This document shows positions 24,104-34,199 of a stretch of DNA of 64,000 bases, in pieces; position 1 is the first letter of the stretch, and each line of letters begins with the position of its first letter. The translations under genes and the position numbers were made by a program. The notes beneath the pieces are model-generated. The model searched no databases. It was not told where the DNA came from and saw only the letters and a list, made by a program, of their open reading frames with translations. The DNA comes from Isoetes taiwanensis (taxonomy: Eukaryota > Streptophyta > Lycopodiopsida > Isoetales > Isoetaceae), in the NCBI GenBank assembly GCA_021234155.1, contig JAJEKV010000016.1:2250536-2314535 (forward strand), written 5' to 3'.

Positions 24104-24863
24104 GGAGTGTTCCTCCCTTGAATCAGAAATGATGGAACGCGACGGATTCAATATCTTGAATTGACTCTTATCGTTAGTCTCCTATTCTGGAGTAAGTACA
24201 TCGTGCTCCAGGCTCGTGCTCCTGTGGCATCTTTTTGTGCTTACACAGTTAGATGAGACATGTAAATTTTGTACTTATTATGGTGATGAAGGGACAAGAG
24301 AATGTAGGAATGAAAGTTGTTCATACTTGACGTATACCATAATAGTTTTGCTTGATCTAAGGCTATGTGTTACATATGTGGTATGCATATATGCCGTTTG
24401 TGGCATGCATGCATGTTTCACCTAGCATGCTATCACATGGACACCGCATCAAGATATAATATGACAGTGATAAATAAATGAGTGTAGATAACATGGTGGA
24501 TGATGTGTTTGCCTTGCATCACAAACACATCTATACATCCATCCATCCATCTATCTTTCTATTATGGGCTTCGAAGATTATCTTGATATGCGCACTGGTA
24601 ACCATCATAGCAAGAGCCGTTAAAACCAAGAATAAAAATTCTCCATCTCTAATTTAAGGGTGTTAACTCTTCTCTCTTGTTGGTCATATGAAATAATCCA
24701 CTTAGCCTACCAGCATCGTGGACTATCGAGTGGATTATTTTGCATGACAAGCCCGGGGGGGGGGTTAACACTCTCATGTATATTCTAATTATCTTCCAAC
24801 ACACATTTGATGACCATATACATATAGTGCTCATATGTATATGGTCGTCACATGTTTTGTACT
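24104..24863. repeat. Downstream part of repeated block, copy B
   Basis: Matches 906-1647 of copy A and then continues uninterrupted (24817-24863) where copy A has its 6-kb insertion. It therefore shows the pre-insertion state of that site. No gene is seen. Confidence 0.8.
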
Positions 24864-25023
24864 AGGTGGATGATCTTAAGAAAATCTATTGGCCAAAACT
24901 TGGTAGTGATCTTGTTGAAGAGGACAATGGGACATTTTGTACTAGGTGGATGATCTTAAGAAAATCTATTGGCCAAAACTTGGTAGTGATCTTGTTGAGG
25001 AGGACAATGGGACACCATTAACT
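24864..25023 (+). repeat. 80-bp tandem duplication, copy B
   Basis: Units begin at 24864 and 24944 (AGGTGGATGATC). Same feature as at 7700 and 30793. Confidence 0.85.
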
Positions 25024-26273
25024 GATGAATGCTAGAAAGGCTCCTTTAAAAACAAAACTTATAACTTCGAAATACAATGGTTAGGTAGAGATATTGAGGC
25101 TTTTAATGATCATTGCTTGAATTGTACAGTGTGAGGTATTAAGAGAATAGAAAAGAAAATTAATTTGCATTCATTTGAGACCATCATAAGATGCTTATAA
25201 ACTAGTGGATTTGGAGTAATGTGTTGGATGACACAATTAACAAAAATCATGATAATATCGATATCTAATCTAGAATAAGAATATAGAAACCCAGCTAATC
25301 CCTGACGAAATACAATTATATGGCACTAAGGTTATCTTAATAATTAATCGTTTCATGGTATGTTGTAGCATGCATGATTGTGGAACAACAATGTGGATCA
25401 ATTGGGTTTGTGGGCCTTGCATGATAGACTTTCTAGAGTGTTGTTTCATTGGTACACTTATTATTTTATTCAACAAAATGAACGAGATGTTTCGACTATG
25501 ATGATGTAAGCAAGCCACGCCATCACATGTTTTTGTATTCAAGGCTTGAGTGGGAAATTAGATGTCCAAATTTCCAAACTTTTCATTTTGGAGGCATTGC
25601 TAAGGAGAATGAGTTAGAATAGGGGTCTTATTGGGGTGACTTTTATGTAAAATATAAATTCAAAGTATGTATTATTTTAATGTGATTGATTATGGCATGT
25701 CTAAGTTTACTTTCAAGGTTATTGATTCCGTTTAGGAATGTCAACGATGAAGTTTAATGATGCCATAGGATCAGGTCAACCGTGATCATCAAGAATGGAT
25801 GAAGAGGCAGGGGGATAGAAGGCGGCTGAAGGGATTGGCCAGAAGTCGGCAAGTTGCGATAAAATGGTTGGACAAATGTGGAAAGCTTCTAGGTAAGGAG
25901 TCCAACAAGGAAAGTTAGGACAAATATCATGGGATGTACGTTAGTCCAAAGGACCACCGACATCAAATTCCTGCACAACTTGTAAAACGTGGCTGATCCT
26001 CATTAGCCCACGTAACTCGACACCTTTATAAACTCTTTTTAAATAAAATGCGCTCTTTGTCAATATCATTACTACATGCATTTCCTACGTTAGTTCCTGT
26101 GGGTATGCAATGCAATGGTCTAGTAAGTCAAGTAAGAAAATGTAGTGTGTGGTCAAATGTAACAAAAAGATACTACTCGGGAAAGAAATACCAATACCCA
26201 TGTTTCTAGTCCGGTTTTCAAAGTATGCATGTTTTTTGATGACTCAAATTTGGCGAATGTGAAAGACAGAGAT
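25024..26273. repeat. Right part of repeated block, copy B
   Basis: Collinear with 7860-9100 and with 30957-32213. It ends with GAGAT at 26269-26273, the left copy of the LTR target duplication. No gene is seen. Confidence 0.8.
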
Positions 26274-27428
26274 TGTGACGTTCCACGTATTTATATGCTT
26301 TTTTAAGTATAAATGTATGACACGTCACTATGAATAATTAATGGCACATTAATTATTCATAAGCTAAGGTTAGCTATGTTAATTATTAATTATTAATGTG
26401 GAAACCTAACCCAAAACTCTAATTTGAATTTAGGGCTTAACCTAATATTAAAAAGGGCTAAAATATTAAATTAGTTAGCATTAACCAATTTGGAGTTGCC
26501 ACCTGGCCCAAATCGATTGGGCAAGGGAGAGTTGCTAACTTGGGAACCAAATTGGAATTTTATACCCCCATTTGCCCCAATTCGAATTGGGGGAGGCTGG
26601 CGGAGGAGGAGCTGCTATTCCACCCTGTTCCAGCTAGAAGGATGGAAAACCAGAGCGATAGTGGATCTCTGATATGGGGCAAGCACGGGGGAGTGGTCCA
26701 CGGCGAATGGGTTATTGGAATTATGGCAAATACTATGTAAATGTTATTCCTAAGGTCACCTGATAATAATAAAGGGGCATAGGATAACATAGCATTTGGA
26801 TGTGAAGAACCATTGATATTTATGGACGGGGTCGAGGCACTATCATTGGGATGGTTATTGGGTGAGAAAAAGAGCATAGATAATGTCCCATATGATAAGT
26901 CATATAATCTAATTAAAGGCAAGGAGATATTTTGGGAAAAAAGGCAACTGCCGGCTAAAAAAGGCTGAAGTCGCAGAGAGATCTATAAATAGAACCGAAA
27001 CTTCAATTGGACATATCTCCGCAACCAGAGCTACTATTGAAGCAACCTTTATCTCGTTAGAACCGGCTCGGAGTCTAGTTTCCGAATTGGGGTAACACAT
27101 TCTGTAATTCATCCGTATGAGGGAGTAATGGCCGAAAAGGTGACAAGGGGTCACAGATCACTGCTATAGCGACTTCACAGATCTGAAATTGTTTTTATGA
27201 TGTGTGGCTACTTGGAGTAGCTAGATGAGTCTGGAAAGCCAATAAGCCAAACGCCAGAGCTTTGTATTTGCCATAGCACTTAACCCAGTGGATCCGGTTG
27301 GGTGGTTAATGGTGCTGCCATATCATTTGTGCATGAATAAAGTTTCTTTCATCCGGTGTTCTATTATTTCATTATGGTTCTATGATTATGTGTTGCCACA
27401 ACTTCCCAAATATACATGAATTGTATCA
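26274..27428 (+). repeat. 5' LTR of gypsy element, copy B
   Basis: Nearly identical to 9101-10267. It starts TGTGACGTTCC, has a TATA-like box (TATAAATA, 26983-26990) and ends TGTATCA just before the primer site at 27431. It sits at the same host position as in copy A. Confidence 0.8.
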
Positions 27429-27430
27429 AG

Positions 27431-27442
27431 TGGTATCAGAGC
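27431..27442 (+). promoter_or_regulatory. Primer-binding site, initiator-Met tRNA type, copy B
   Basis: TGGTATCAGAGC, as at 10270. About 390 bp of element interior follow and match copy A up to 27835 (GTCTACGAAAA). There the match ends, a few bases past the point where the gag ATG stands in copy A, so copy B has lost gag and pol. Confidence 0.9.
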
Positions 27443-27835
27443 GGAGGTTTGCGATTCTTTTGGGAACCAAAGGGCAATGGGATCACTAGTGGAATTGGAC
27501 TCACTAATCTGTGAGAGGAATTAAAGAGATCAGAAACGATGGAGCTAGGAATTTTTCCAGAGGGCCATAAAGATCATTGTTCTTGTATGTGCTGCAAGAA
27601 CTACTATTAGTTCTTATTTTGCTGGAGCATGGCAATAGAAGGAAGAGGAGATTATCATTTTGGGGATCACAAGAAGATATTTGAATTATCCTAATGGAGT
27701 AAAGGCCCTCAAAATATAGAAAAACAGAGGTATAACTCTCGGACCACCAAAAGCCTCCATCTGCATCTTGTTGGAAACCGATCTACAAGAATCCTTCAGA
27801 TGGATCGAGCTCCCCAAATCGATCGTCTACGAAAA

Positions 27836-28984
27836 TCTCTCAAACCTGCCTTTGCTCCTTCACGTTCAAAGCAGGAAAATGAATAGTGAAACCGTATGAG
27901 AACCCGACCGTATACAGTCGACTATAGCCCAAAAAAAACCCTTTACGTTCACGCTCTTGATCCATACGTGCACATTAGGTGCACCCCCCTTGGTAGAGAC
28001 CTAAAGGCCATCTAGAAGTAGAGATGTTCCTAGATAGAACCCTTAAAACCCAGTAAATGTAACTCAGGCACAAGAGCCAACTTCGGGTCAGATGCTATGA
28101 TGTGGTTCAAAGACGGATAACGAGTATGATGGTGAATCGGGGGATGGGGTCTTGCCTTAGCGCTGCTCACAGGATTCCTATAGTGTGCTAGGCTTATAGC
28201 CCATCACCGCAGGTGTGGGCGAATATGGGTCCGGACACTCTCTCGGGCCGAGGGAGGTGCCTATATGGATGCCCAGGCTCAAAGCGGGATCTTGAGCCAG
28301 CCTTTAGATTTAGGGGAGTAAGCCGGTATAGATTCGGGGTCGCTGATGCGATCGTTTTCTCTAGCACATCCGGGGATCCATCATGCTCGGGGAGGAGACG
28401 CCTCTCCGGCCGCCTCATCGGACGGGAGATGTAACCGGGAGTAGTCCCAAAGGGTGATTCCTTGGGATTGCGTCTCTGAGGGCTACAAGCATGTCATAGC
28501 ATGATTCAGCTTATCCGCAAAGTGTGCACGGGAGGAGCCGGATGGAGTGGACTACCTAGCCATTGTCTTATGCCGCCTAACGCCATGTTATACCTCGTAA
28601 ATACCGTTATCTTGAGGCCCCGACCGTCGGTCGACCTCGATGGAGTCCGAGAGGCGGGGTAGAGCCCCTAGTTATGGTGCATTTCCTTATTATGTTGGTA
28701 TTCTATTGTTAGTTGTGTTGATGATGATGGGCCACCCTTCGTGGTGGTATGTTATTTATTAGTATTGTTGCTAGGTGCTAACATGTATGTACGCTTCCGC
28801 TATATAGGATTCCCATAGAAGGCGTGGGACGAATGACATCTCCGTGTCCTTCACCCGGACACTTGGCCATCACAAGTGGTCCGAGTCAGACGGAGGGCCC
28901 TTTCGTGGTGATGGATTCGCCATGGGAGGGGAATTTTCCGTATTTATACGATGGGAGCATCTTATGGATTCGGGGAGCGTCACA
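27836..28984 (+). repeat. Right end of the copy B insertion: LTR end of a second family
   Basis: From about 28000 on this is a diverged relative of the minus-strand LTRs at 47154-48862 and 57394-59090, here in plus orientation. Shared landmarks in order are GGTAGAGACC-AAAG, GGGAGATGTAACC, CGCAAAGTGTGCAC, GGATGGAGTGGAC and CTTCGTG(A/G)TGGT, with the terminal CGTCACA (CGCCACA in the relatives). It ends at 28984 and is followed by GAGAC (28985-28989), matching the left flank GAGAT and the single GAGAC of copy C (32209-32213). It does not resemble the left LTR (26274-27428). No coding capacity is seen. Confidence 0.65.
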
Positions 28985-29283
28985 GAGACTGTGGTTTAGT
29001 AGAACATGCTGACGGCCATAGTCCATAGGTGGCAATAGGGCGCGGCGAACATGTGCGGATTTTTCTTCTATATAAACCATGCAGATTTAAAGCCCTGGAC
29101 ATTAAGCAGCAAAAGAGGACAAAGTAAACAACGCTGAATGCTATATAGAAGCCGGGTCGAAACTAGAGTTGGTTGGTCCTTTGTTGTTTTGAATTGAATT
29201 GATTTTTATCGTCTACGAAAAATATCTATCGAGGTTGAGGGGATTTGTCCTCTCTGTTTTGAACATCGTGTTGAACATCCATT
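28985..29283 (+). promoter_or_regulatory. Orphan duplicate of the STIG1 promoter and 5' UTR (copy B)
   Basis: Matches 32209-about 32480 upstream of the STIG1-like gene: the CTGTGGTTTAGTAGAACATG stretch, the TATA box TATATAAA (29069-29076), CTATATAGAAGC, TTTTTATCGTCTACGAA and TTTGTCCTCTCTGTTTTGAA. It breaks off at about 29283, where the LINE end of copy C begins. The coding part that should follow is absent. If active, this promoter would transcribe into a LINE fragment. Confidence 0.75.
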
Positions 29284-30046
29284 GGCAGCATCAATTCATC
29301 CCCTTACACATAGACGATGGGTTCTTGTAGGTGTTGTCTCTATTTAAGCATGGTATGAAGTGGGTCGCCTACTATCTTGGTACAATTTCAATTCGTGCAA
29401 AGTTCCCCGCCTCTCGTTGGGATGTATCTCTATGGGAGAAGGTCGCAAAAAATTTGCCTCTTATAGTGCAAGTTGGTGTTGCTGAAAGGGTGCCATGGGA
29501 TTGTCATGAAAATATTCACAACGGCAAGCACTTTGTCAGGTCAGTATATCGCCTTCTTTTAGCACTATAGCCCCTCCAGTTGCCATATGGGTGGCACCTA
29601 CAGGTTCCACGACTCACTTTGTATCGTACATGGCAATGGCTTTAGGATAGGTTGTTCCACCCTAAAGTCTCTGTACTATGGTGGCAGGTTATCCACGTGT
29701 GCTGCAGGGGTTAATGCCTTCCGACATTTTTATGATCCTCCGATATCCGCAATATGCCCGCCTCGTTTTTCGTGACGCAGACTTTGAGCATTGTCTCTTT
29801 GATCGTCCTGAGGTTCAACCAGCGTGTCCTGGCTACAAGGTTTGTTTAATAGTACACTGGACTGCCGATGCATCCTCTTGGCATCCTATCCCAACGCATG
29901 GCCTACAGCTAAACAAAGGGCATTCCATCTTGGTTCCGTTGGCTCCTATGGTCGATATGGGAGCATTGCAGACACCACATCTTTCAGAGCATTAATTCAT
30001 CTGCACGCTGTGTTATTACGGTAGCCCAGAAAAAGATATTGACAAC
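29284..30046 (+). pseudogene. LINE 3' end with zinc-binding domain, copy C
   Basis: Third copy of the LINE end, joined directly to the copy B promoter fragment at 29283/29284. Frames 29331-29570, 29587-29775 and 29678-29995 give LPLIVQVGVAERVPWDCHEN and FEHCLFDRPEVQ. It is more diverged from A and B than they are from each other, and it is broken. Confidence 0.75.
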
Positions 30047-32213
30047 CTGAGTGTTCCTCCCTTGAACCATAAATGATGGAATGCACTCGATTCAAGATCT
30101 TGAATTGACTCTTATCGCTAGTCTCCTATTCTCGAGTAAGTACATCGTGCCCGTGCCTCGCGGTTCCTCGTGGTATCTTTTTGTGTTTATACATTTAGAT
30201 GAGACATGTAAATTTTGTATTTATTATGGTGATGAAGGGACAGGAGAATGTAGGAGTAACATGTACCATAATATTCTTGCTTGATCTAAGGCTATGTGTC
30301 ACATATGCATTGTGGTATGCATATATGCCGTTTGTGGCATGCATGCATGTTTCATCTAGCATGCTATCACATGGAAACCACATCAAGATATAATATGAAA
30401 GTGATAAATAAACGAGTGTAGATAACATGGTGGATGATGTGTTTGCCTTGCATCACAAACACATCTATCTATCTATCTATCTATCTATCTATGATTATCT
30501 TGATCTGCGCATTGGTAACCATCAGAGCAAGAGCCATTAAAACCAAGAATAAAATTCTCCATCTCTAATCTAAGGGTGTTAACTCTCCTCTCTTGTTGGT
30601 CATATGAAATAATCCACTTAGCCTACCGGCCTCGTGGACTATTATGCATAATCAGACGAATGGATTATTTTGCATAACAAGCCAGAGGGGAGGTTAACCC
30701 TCTCATGTATATTCTAATTATCTTGCAACACACATTTGATGACCATATACATATAGTGCTCATATCTATATGGTCGTCACATGTTTTGTACTAGGTGGAT
30801 GATCTTAAGAAAATCTATTGGCGAAAACTTGGTAGTGATCTTGTTGAGGAGGACAATGGGACATGTTTTATACTACGTGGATGATCTTAAGAAAATCTAT
30901 TGGCCAAAAACTTGGTAGTGATCTTGTTGAAGAGGACAATGGGACACCATTAACTGATGAATACTAGAAAGGCTCTTTTGAAAACAAAACTTAAAACTTC
31001 GAAATACAATGGTTAGGTAGAGATATTGAGGATTTTAATGATCATTGCTTGAATTGTACAATGTGAGATATTAAGAGAAAAGAAAAGAAAATCAATTTGC
31101 ATTCATTTGAGACCATCATAAAATGCTTATAAACTAGTGGTTTTTGGAGTAATGTGTTGGATGACACAATTAACAAGAATCGTGATAATATCTATATCTA
31201 GTCTAGAATAAGAATATAGAAACCCAGCTAATCCCTGACGAAATACAATTATATATGGCACTAAAGTTATCTTAATATTTAATCGTTTCATGGTATGTTG
31301 TAGCATGCATGATTGTGGAACAACAATGTGGATCAATTGGGTTTGTGGGCCTTGCTTGCAACTTTCTAGAGTGTTGTTTCATTGGTACACTTATTATTTT
31401 ATTCAACAAAATGAACTAGATGTTTCGACTATGGTGATGTAAGCAAGCGACGCCATCACGTTTTTGTATTCAAGGCTTGAGTGGGAAATTAGATGTCCAA
31501 ATTTCCAAACTTTTCATTTTGGAGGCATTGCTAAGGAGAATGAGTTAGAATAGGGATCTTATGGGGGTGACTTTTATGTAAGATATAAATTCAAAGTATG
31601 TATTATTTTAATGTGATTGATCATGGCATGTCTAAGTTTACTTTCAAGGTTATTGATTTTGTTTAGGAATGTCAACGATGAAGTTTAATGATGCCATAGG
31701 ATCAGGTCAACCGTGATCATCAAGAATGGATGGAGGCATGGGGATAGAAGGCGGCTGAAGGGATTGGCCAGACTTGGAAAGGAGTGGGCAAGTTGCAGTG
31801 AAATGGTTGGACAACTGTGGAAAGCTTCTAGGTAAGGTGTCCAACAAGGAAAGTTAGGACAAATATCATAGGGCATACGTTAGTCCAAAGGACCACCGAC
31901 GTCAAATTCCTGCACAACTTGTAAAATGTGGTTGATTGTGAACTTCAAGACCTCGTTAGCCCACGTAACTCGAGACCTTTATAAATACTTTTTAAATAAA
32001 ATGCGCTCCTATGGGTATGCAATCCAATGCAATGCAATGGTCTAGTAAGTCAAGTAAGAAAATTTAGTGTGTGGTCAAATGTAACAAAAAGAGACTACTC
32101 GGGAAAGAAATACCAATGCCCGTGTTTCTAGTCCGGTTTTCGAAGCATGCAAGAGAGTGTTTTTCAGAGTATTTTTTGATGACTCAAATTTGGCGAATGT
32201 GAAAGACGGAGAC
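30047..32213. repeat. Repeated block, copy C
   Basis: Corresponds to 906-1647 plus 7700-9100 of copy A and 24104-26273 of copy B, without the LTR insertion and without the 6-kb insertion. It contains a pure (ATCT)n microsatellite (30462-30492) and the tandem pair at 30793 and 30875. A short stretch near 32006 is missing relative to A and B. No gene is seen. Confidence 0.8.
30793..30956 (+). repeat. 82-bp tandem duplication, copy C
   Basis: Units begin at 30793 and 30875. Same unit as at 7700 and 24864, with the second unit starting ACGTGG instead of AGGTGG. Confidence 0.8.
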
Positions 32214-32538
32214 TGTGGTTTAGTAGAACATGCTGACGGCCATAGTCCATAGGTGGCAATAGCGGCGTTGGAACATGTGCGGATTTTTCTTCTATATAAA
32301 CCATGCGGGACAGAAAGCCTGACAGATTAAGCAGCAGCAGGAGGACAAAGCAGTGAACACTGAACGCTATATAGAAGCGAAACTGAATTGAATTGAATTG
32401 AATTGATTTTTATCGTCTACGAAGAATACCTATCGAGGTTGAGCGGGATTTGTCCTCTCTGTTTTGAACATCGTGTCGAAAATCGTGTTGAATTGAATTA
32501 AATTGAATTGAATTGAATTTTATCGTTCACGAGTGAGA
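32214..32538 (+). promoter_or_regulatory. Promoter and 5' UTR of the STIG1-like gene
   Basis: A good TATA box, TATATAAA, lies at 32293-32300, about 240 bp before the start codon. A conserved block precedes it (TTTAGTAGAACATGCTGACG). Downstream are two runs of the pentanucleotide AATTG (near 32386-32405 and 32490-32517), in the presumed 5' UTR. The region is duplicated at 28985-29283, but the second AATTG run and the last bases before the ATG are not in that copy. Confidence 0.65.
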
Positions 32539-32901
32539 ATGAGCAGGAGCGTGAGCAGGAGCGGGGTAGCAGCAATCATTGTGATGATAATTTTAATGCT
32601 AGACATTGAAACGGCAGAGAGCAGAGCCTATACCCCTGCAAGAAGCCATTCGGGCAGGTGTGGCTACAGCGTCCACAACCTGTGCAGCCAAGGCAAGGCC
32701 TGCTGCACCAACAAATGCGTCGACCTCTCCTCCGACACTACCCACTGCGGTAAATGCGGCCGCGCCTGCCGCTTCGGATACACCTGCTGCAGCGGCTCCT
32801 GCGTCAATCTCATGCATGACCGCAAACATTGTGGCGCCTGTAATAACCGCTGCCACACAAATACCAAGTGCGAATGGGGATTCTGTGGCTACGCATCTTA
32901 G
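32539..32901 (+). CDS. STIG1-like secreted cysteine-rich protein
   Basis: This single open frame encodes 120 residues and looks intact. The start is the ATG at 32539 (MSRSVSRSGVAAII); the in-frame GTG at 32533 is not a likely plant start. Residues 1 to about 30 form a signal peptide (hydrophobic AAIIVMIILMLDI, then AESRA), so the product should be secreted to the cell wall space. The rest is Cys-rich with the double STIG1 pattern: CCTNKCVDLSSDTTHCGKCG, then CCSGSCVNLMHDRKHCGACN, ending CEWGFCGYAS. In flowering plants STIG1 acts in stigma exudate and pollen-tube growth; related copies occur widely and their roles are largely unknown, so the role here is open. The coding part is richer in G+C than its surroundings. 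No intron is seen. It is the best supported functional gene of the window. Confidence 0.92.
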   Translation: MSRSVSRSGVAAIIVMIILMLDIETAESRAYTPARSHSGRCGYSVHNLCSQGKACCTNKCVDLSSDTTHCGKCGRACRFGYTCCSGSCVNLMHDRKHCGACNNRCHTNTKCEWGFCGYAS

Positions 32902-33009
32902 TTCCTGGCTGCCCCTCCAATCCTTTGTACAGATTCGTTTTGGATTCGAATTCGCTGCTTCAAAAAACAGGGGATTTCGACATTCATTTGAGACTACGTG
33001 TACATACAT

Positions 33010-33130
33010 AGCCAGCTCCATTCTCAATGCCTAATGCCTGTGGAGTCCGGTGATATTCTTCAAGTCTCTGTATAGCCAGATTTATTCTCAATGCCTAATG
33101 CCTGAGTCCAGTGATCTTCCAGTCTCTGCT
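33010..33130 (+). repeat. 64-bp tandem duplication after the STIG1-like gene
   Basis: The run from AGCCAG through TTCTCAATGCCTAATGCCTG to AGTCTCTG occurs at 33010 and again at 33074. It lies about 110 bp beyond the stop codon and may be in the 3' UTR. Confidence 0.8.
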
Positions 33131-33135
33131 TATAA

Positions 33136-33326
33136 ACGTATATCAAGCCCGTATTTATCACCGCGGATGTGGTTAAACGTATATCAAGCCAGTATTTATC
33201 AATATCGATGTGGTTAAACGTATATCAAGCCCGTGTGGTTAATCTGCCAAGTGTATATGAAGCTCGTATTTATCACCATGGATGTGGTTGACCTGCCCAT
33301 ATTTATCACCCTGGACGTGGTTAATC
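33136..33326 (+). repeat. 41-bp tandem repeat, about 4-5 units
   Basis: The unit reads ACGTATATCAAGCC-GTATTTATCACC-GGATGTGGTTAA. Full units are at 33136 and 33177, shortened ones at 33218, 33251 and 33299. Confidence 0.85.
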
Positions 33327-33643
33327 CAACTTGAGATGTAATTACTCCAACCACCCGATATTAACCGCGAAGAATGCATAGCTTGAAGCCCAAAAACCAA
33401 ATGTTTTTCCATTTTTGATCGATTTCCACTCTGTTTTGCTTTAAATATTTTCCTCCCTTTATCGAGACAGAAAACAATTTAGATTCTTTTTAAACCGGAT
33501 CAAGCTGTATATAGCTTAATCATAAATAACAACCAAGAACATTGAGTTATTGGACTATTTGCACATCAAGCATTCCAAACCTTGGATGGGAGTATTATCT
33601 GATTACGAAATACTACATATCCAATCATCGATATTAATCCCAT

Positions 33644-34181
33644 CTACTAGAGGATAAGTTGAATATATCTGAAGGTCCCATTATACGACCATCTGTTTTT
33701 ATGAACTTGATCTTTTGATAAAGAGAGAACAAGTGGCTTTTTTTTTTTTCTTTTTTTATCTAGGATGGATGGTGGTACGGAAACTAAGGAACTTATGATT
33801 CTAGTGTTCAAAAGAATTGTATCCATGACTATTAAGTAAAATGAAAAAAAAAAAAATTGACCATCACATAAGTAGTCAAAGTTTACATTCTTCCGTATCA
33901 ATTTAAAAGCCTTAGGCATGACGTGTTGTGTCGGCCACAAAGTCTACAAAATTGAGAGCCTATGTGGAGTCTTTCTAAATCTCTTTCTTGTTTCCTTTCC
34001 GTTCTATGTGTTTCAAATCCATGTAACTTCACCAATTTATTTCCTTCTAAATATTTCCAGCATAATAATACAAGAAGTAACAAAGTATCTAATTAGCAAT
34101 AGAAGATCAAGTTTTCGTTCTTTGTTAATTACAAGAATTGTAATGACATTAGAACTTAGAAGACCAACTTTTTATCCTCTA
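33644..34181. mobile_element. Possible foldback or MITE-like element
   Basis: TACTAGAGGATAA at 33644-33656 returns inverted as TTATCCTCTAGTA at 34168-34181. Further in, AACTTGATCTT near 33705-33720 returns inverted near 34107-34120. The arms would be about 80 bp with mismatches. No target duplication is identified. Between them are homopolymer runs and no gene. Confidence 0.35.
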
Positions 34182-34199
34182 GTAAAAGAACCATGTCTC

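Noticed and set aside
32533-32538. Earlier GTG start for the STIG1-like protein
   Set aside because: GTG is not a normal plant start; the ATG at 32539 keeps a full signal peptide.
32599-33034. Long ORFs on both strands overlapping the STIG1-like gene
   Set aside because: They are Ala-rich frames created by the GC-rich Cys codons of the real gene and match no family.
33735-33860. Homopolymer T and A runs as LINE poly(A) tails
   Set aside because: No LINE coding sequence or target duplication is next to them.
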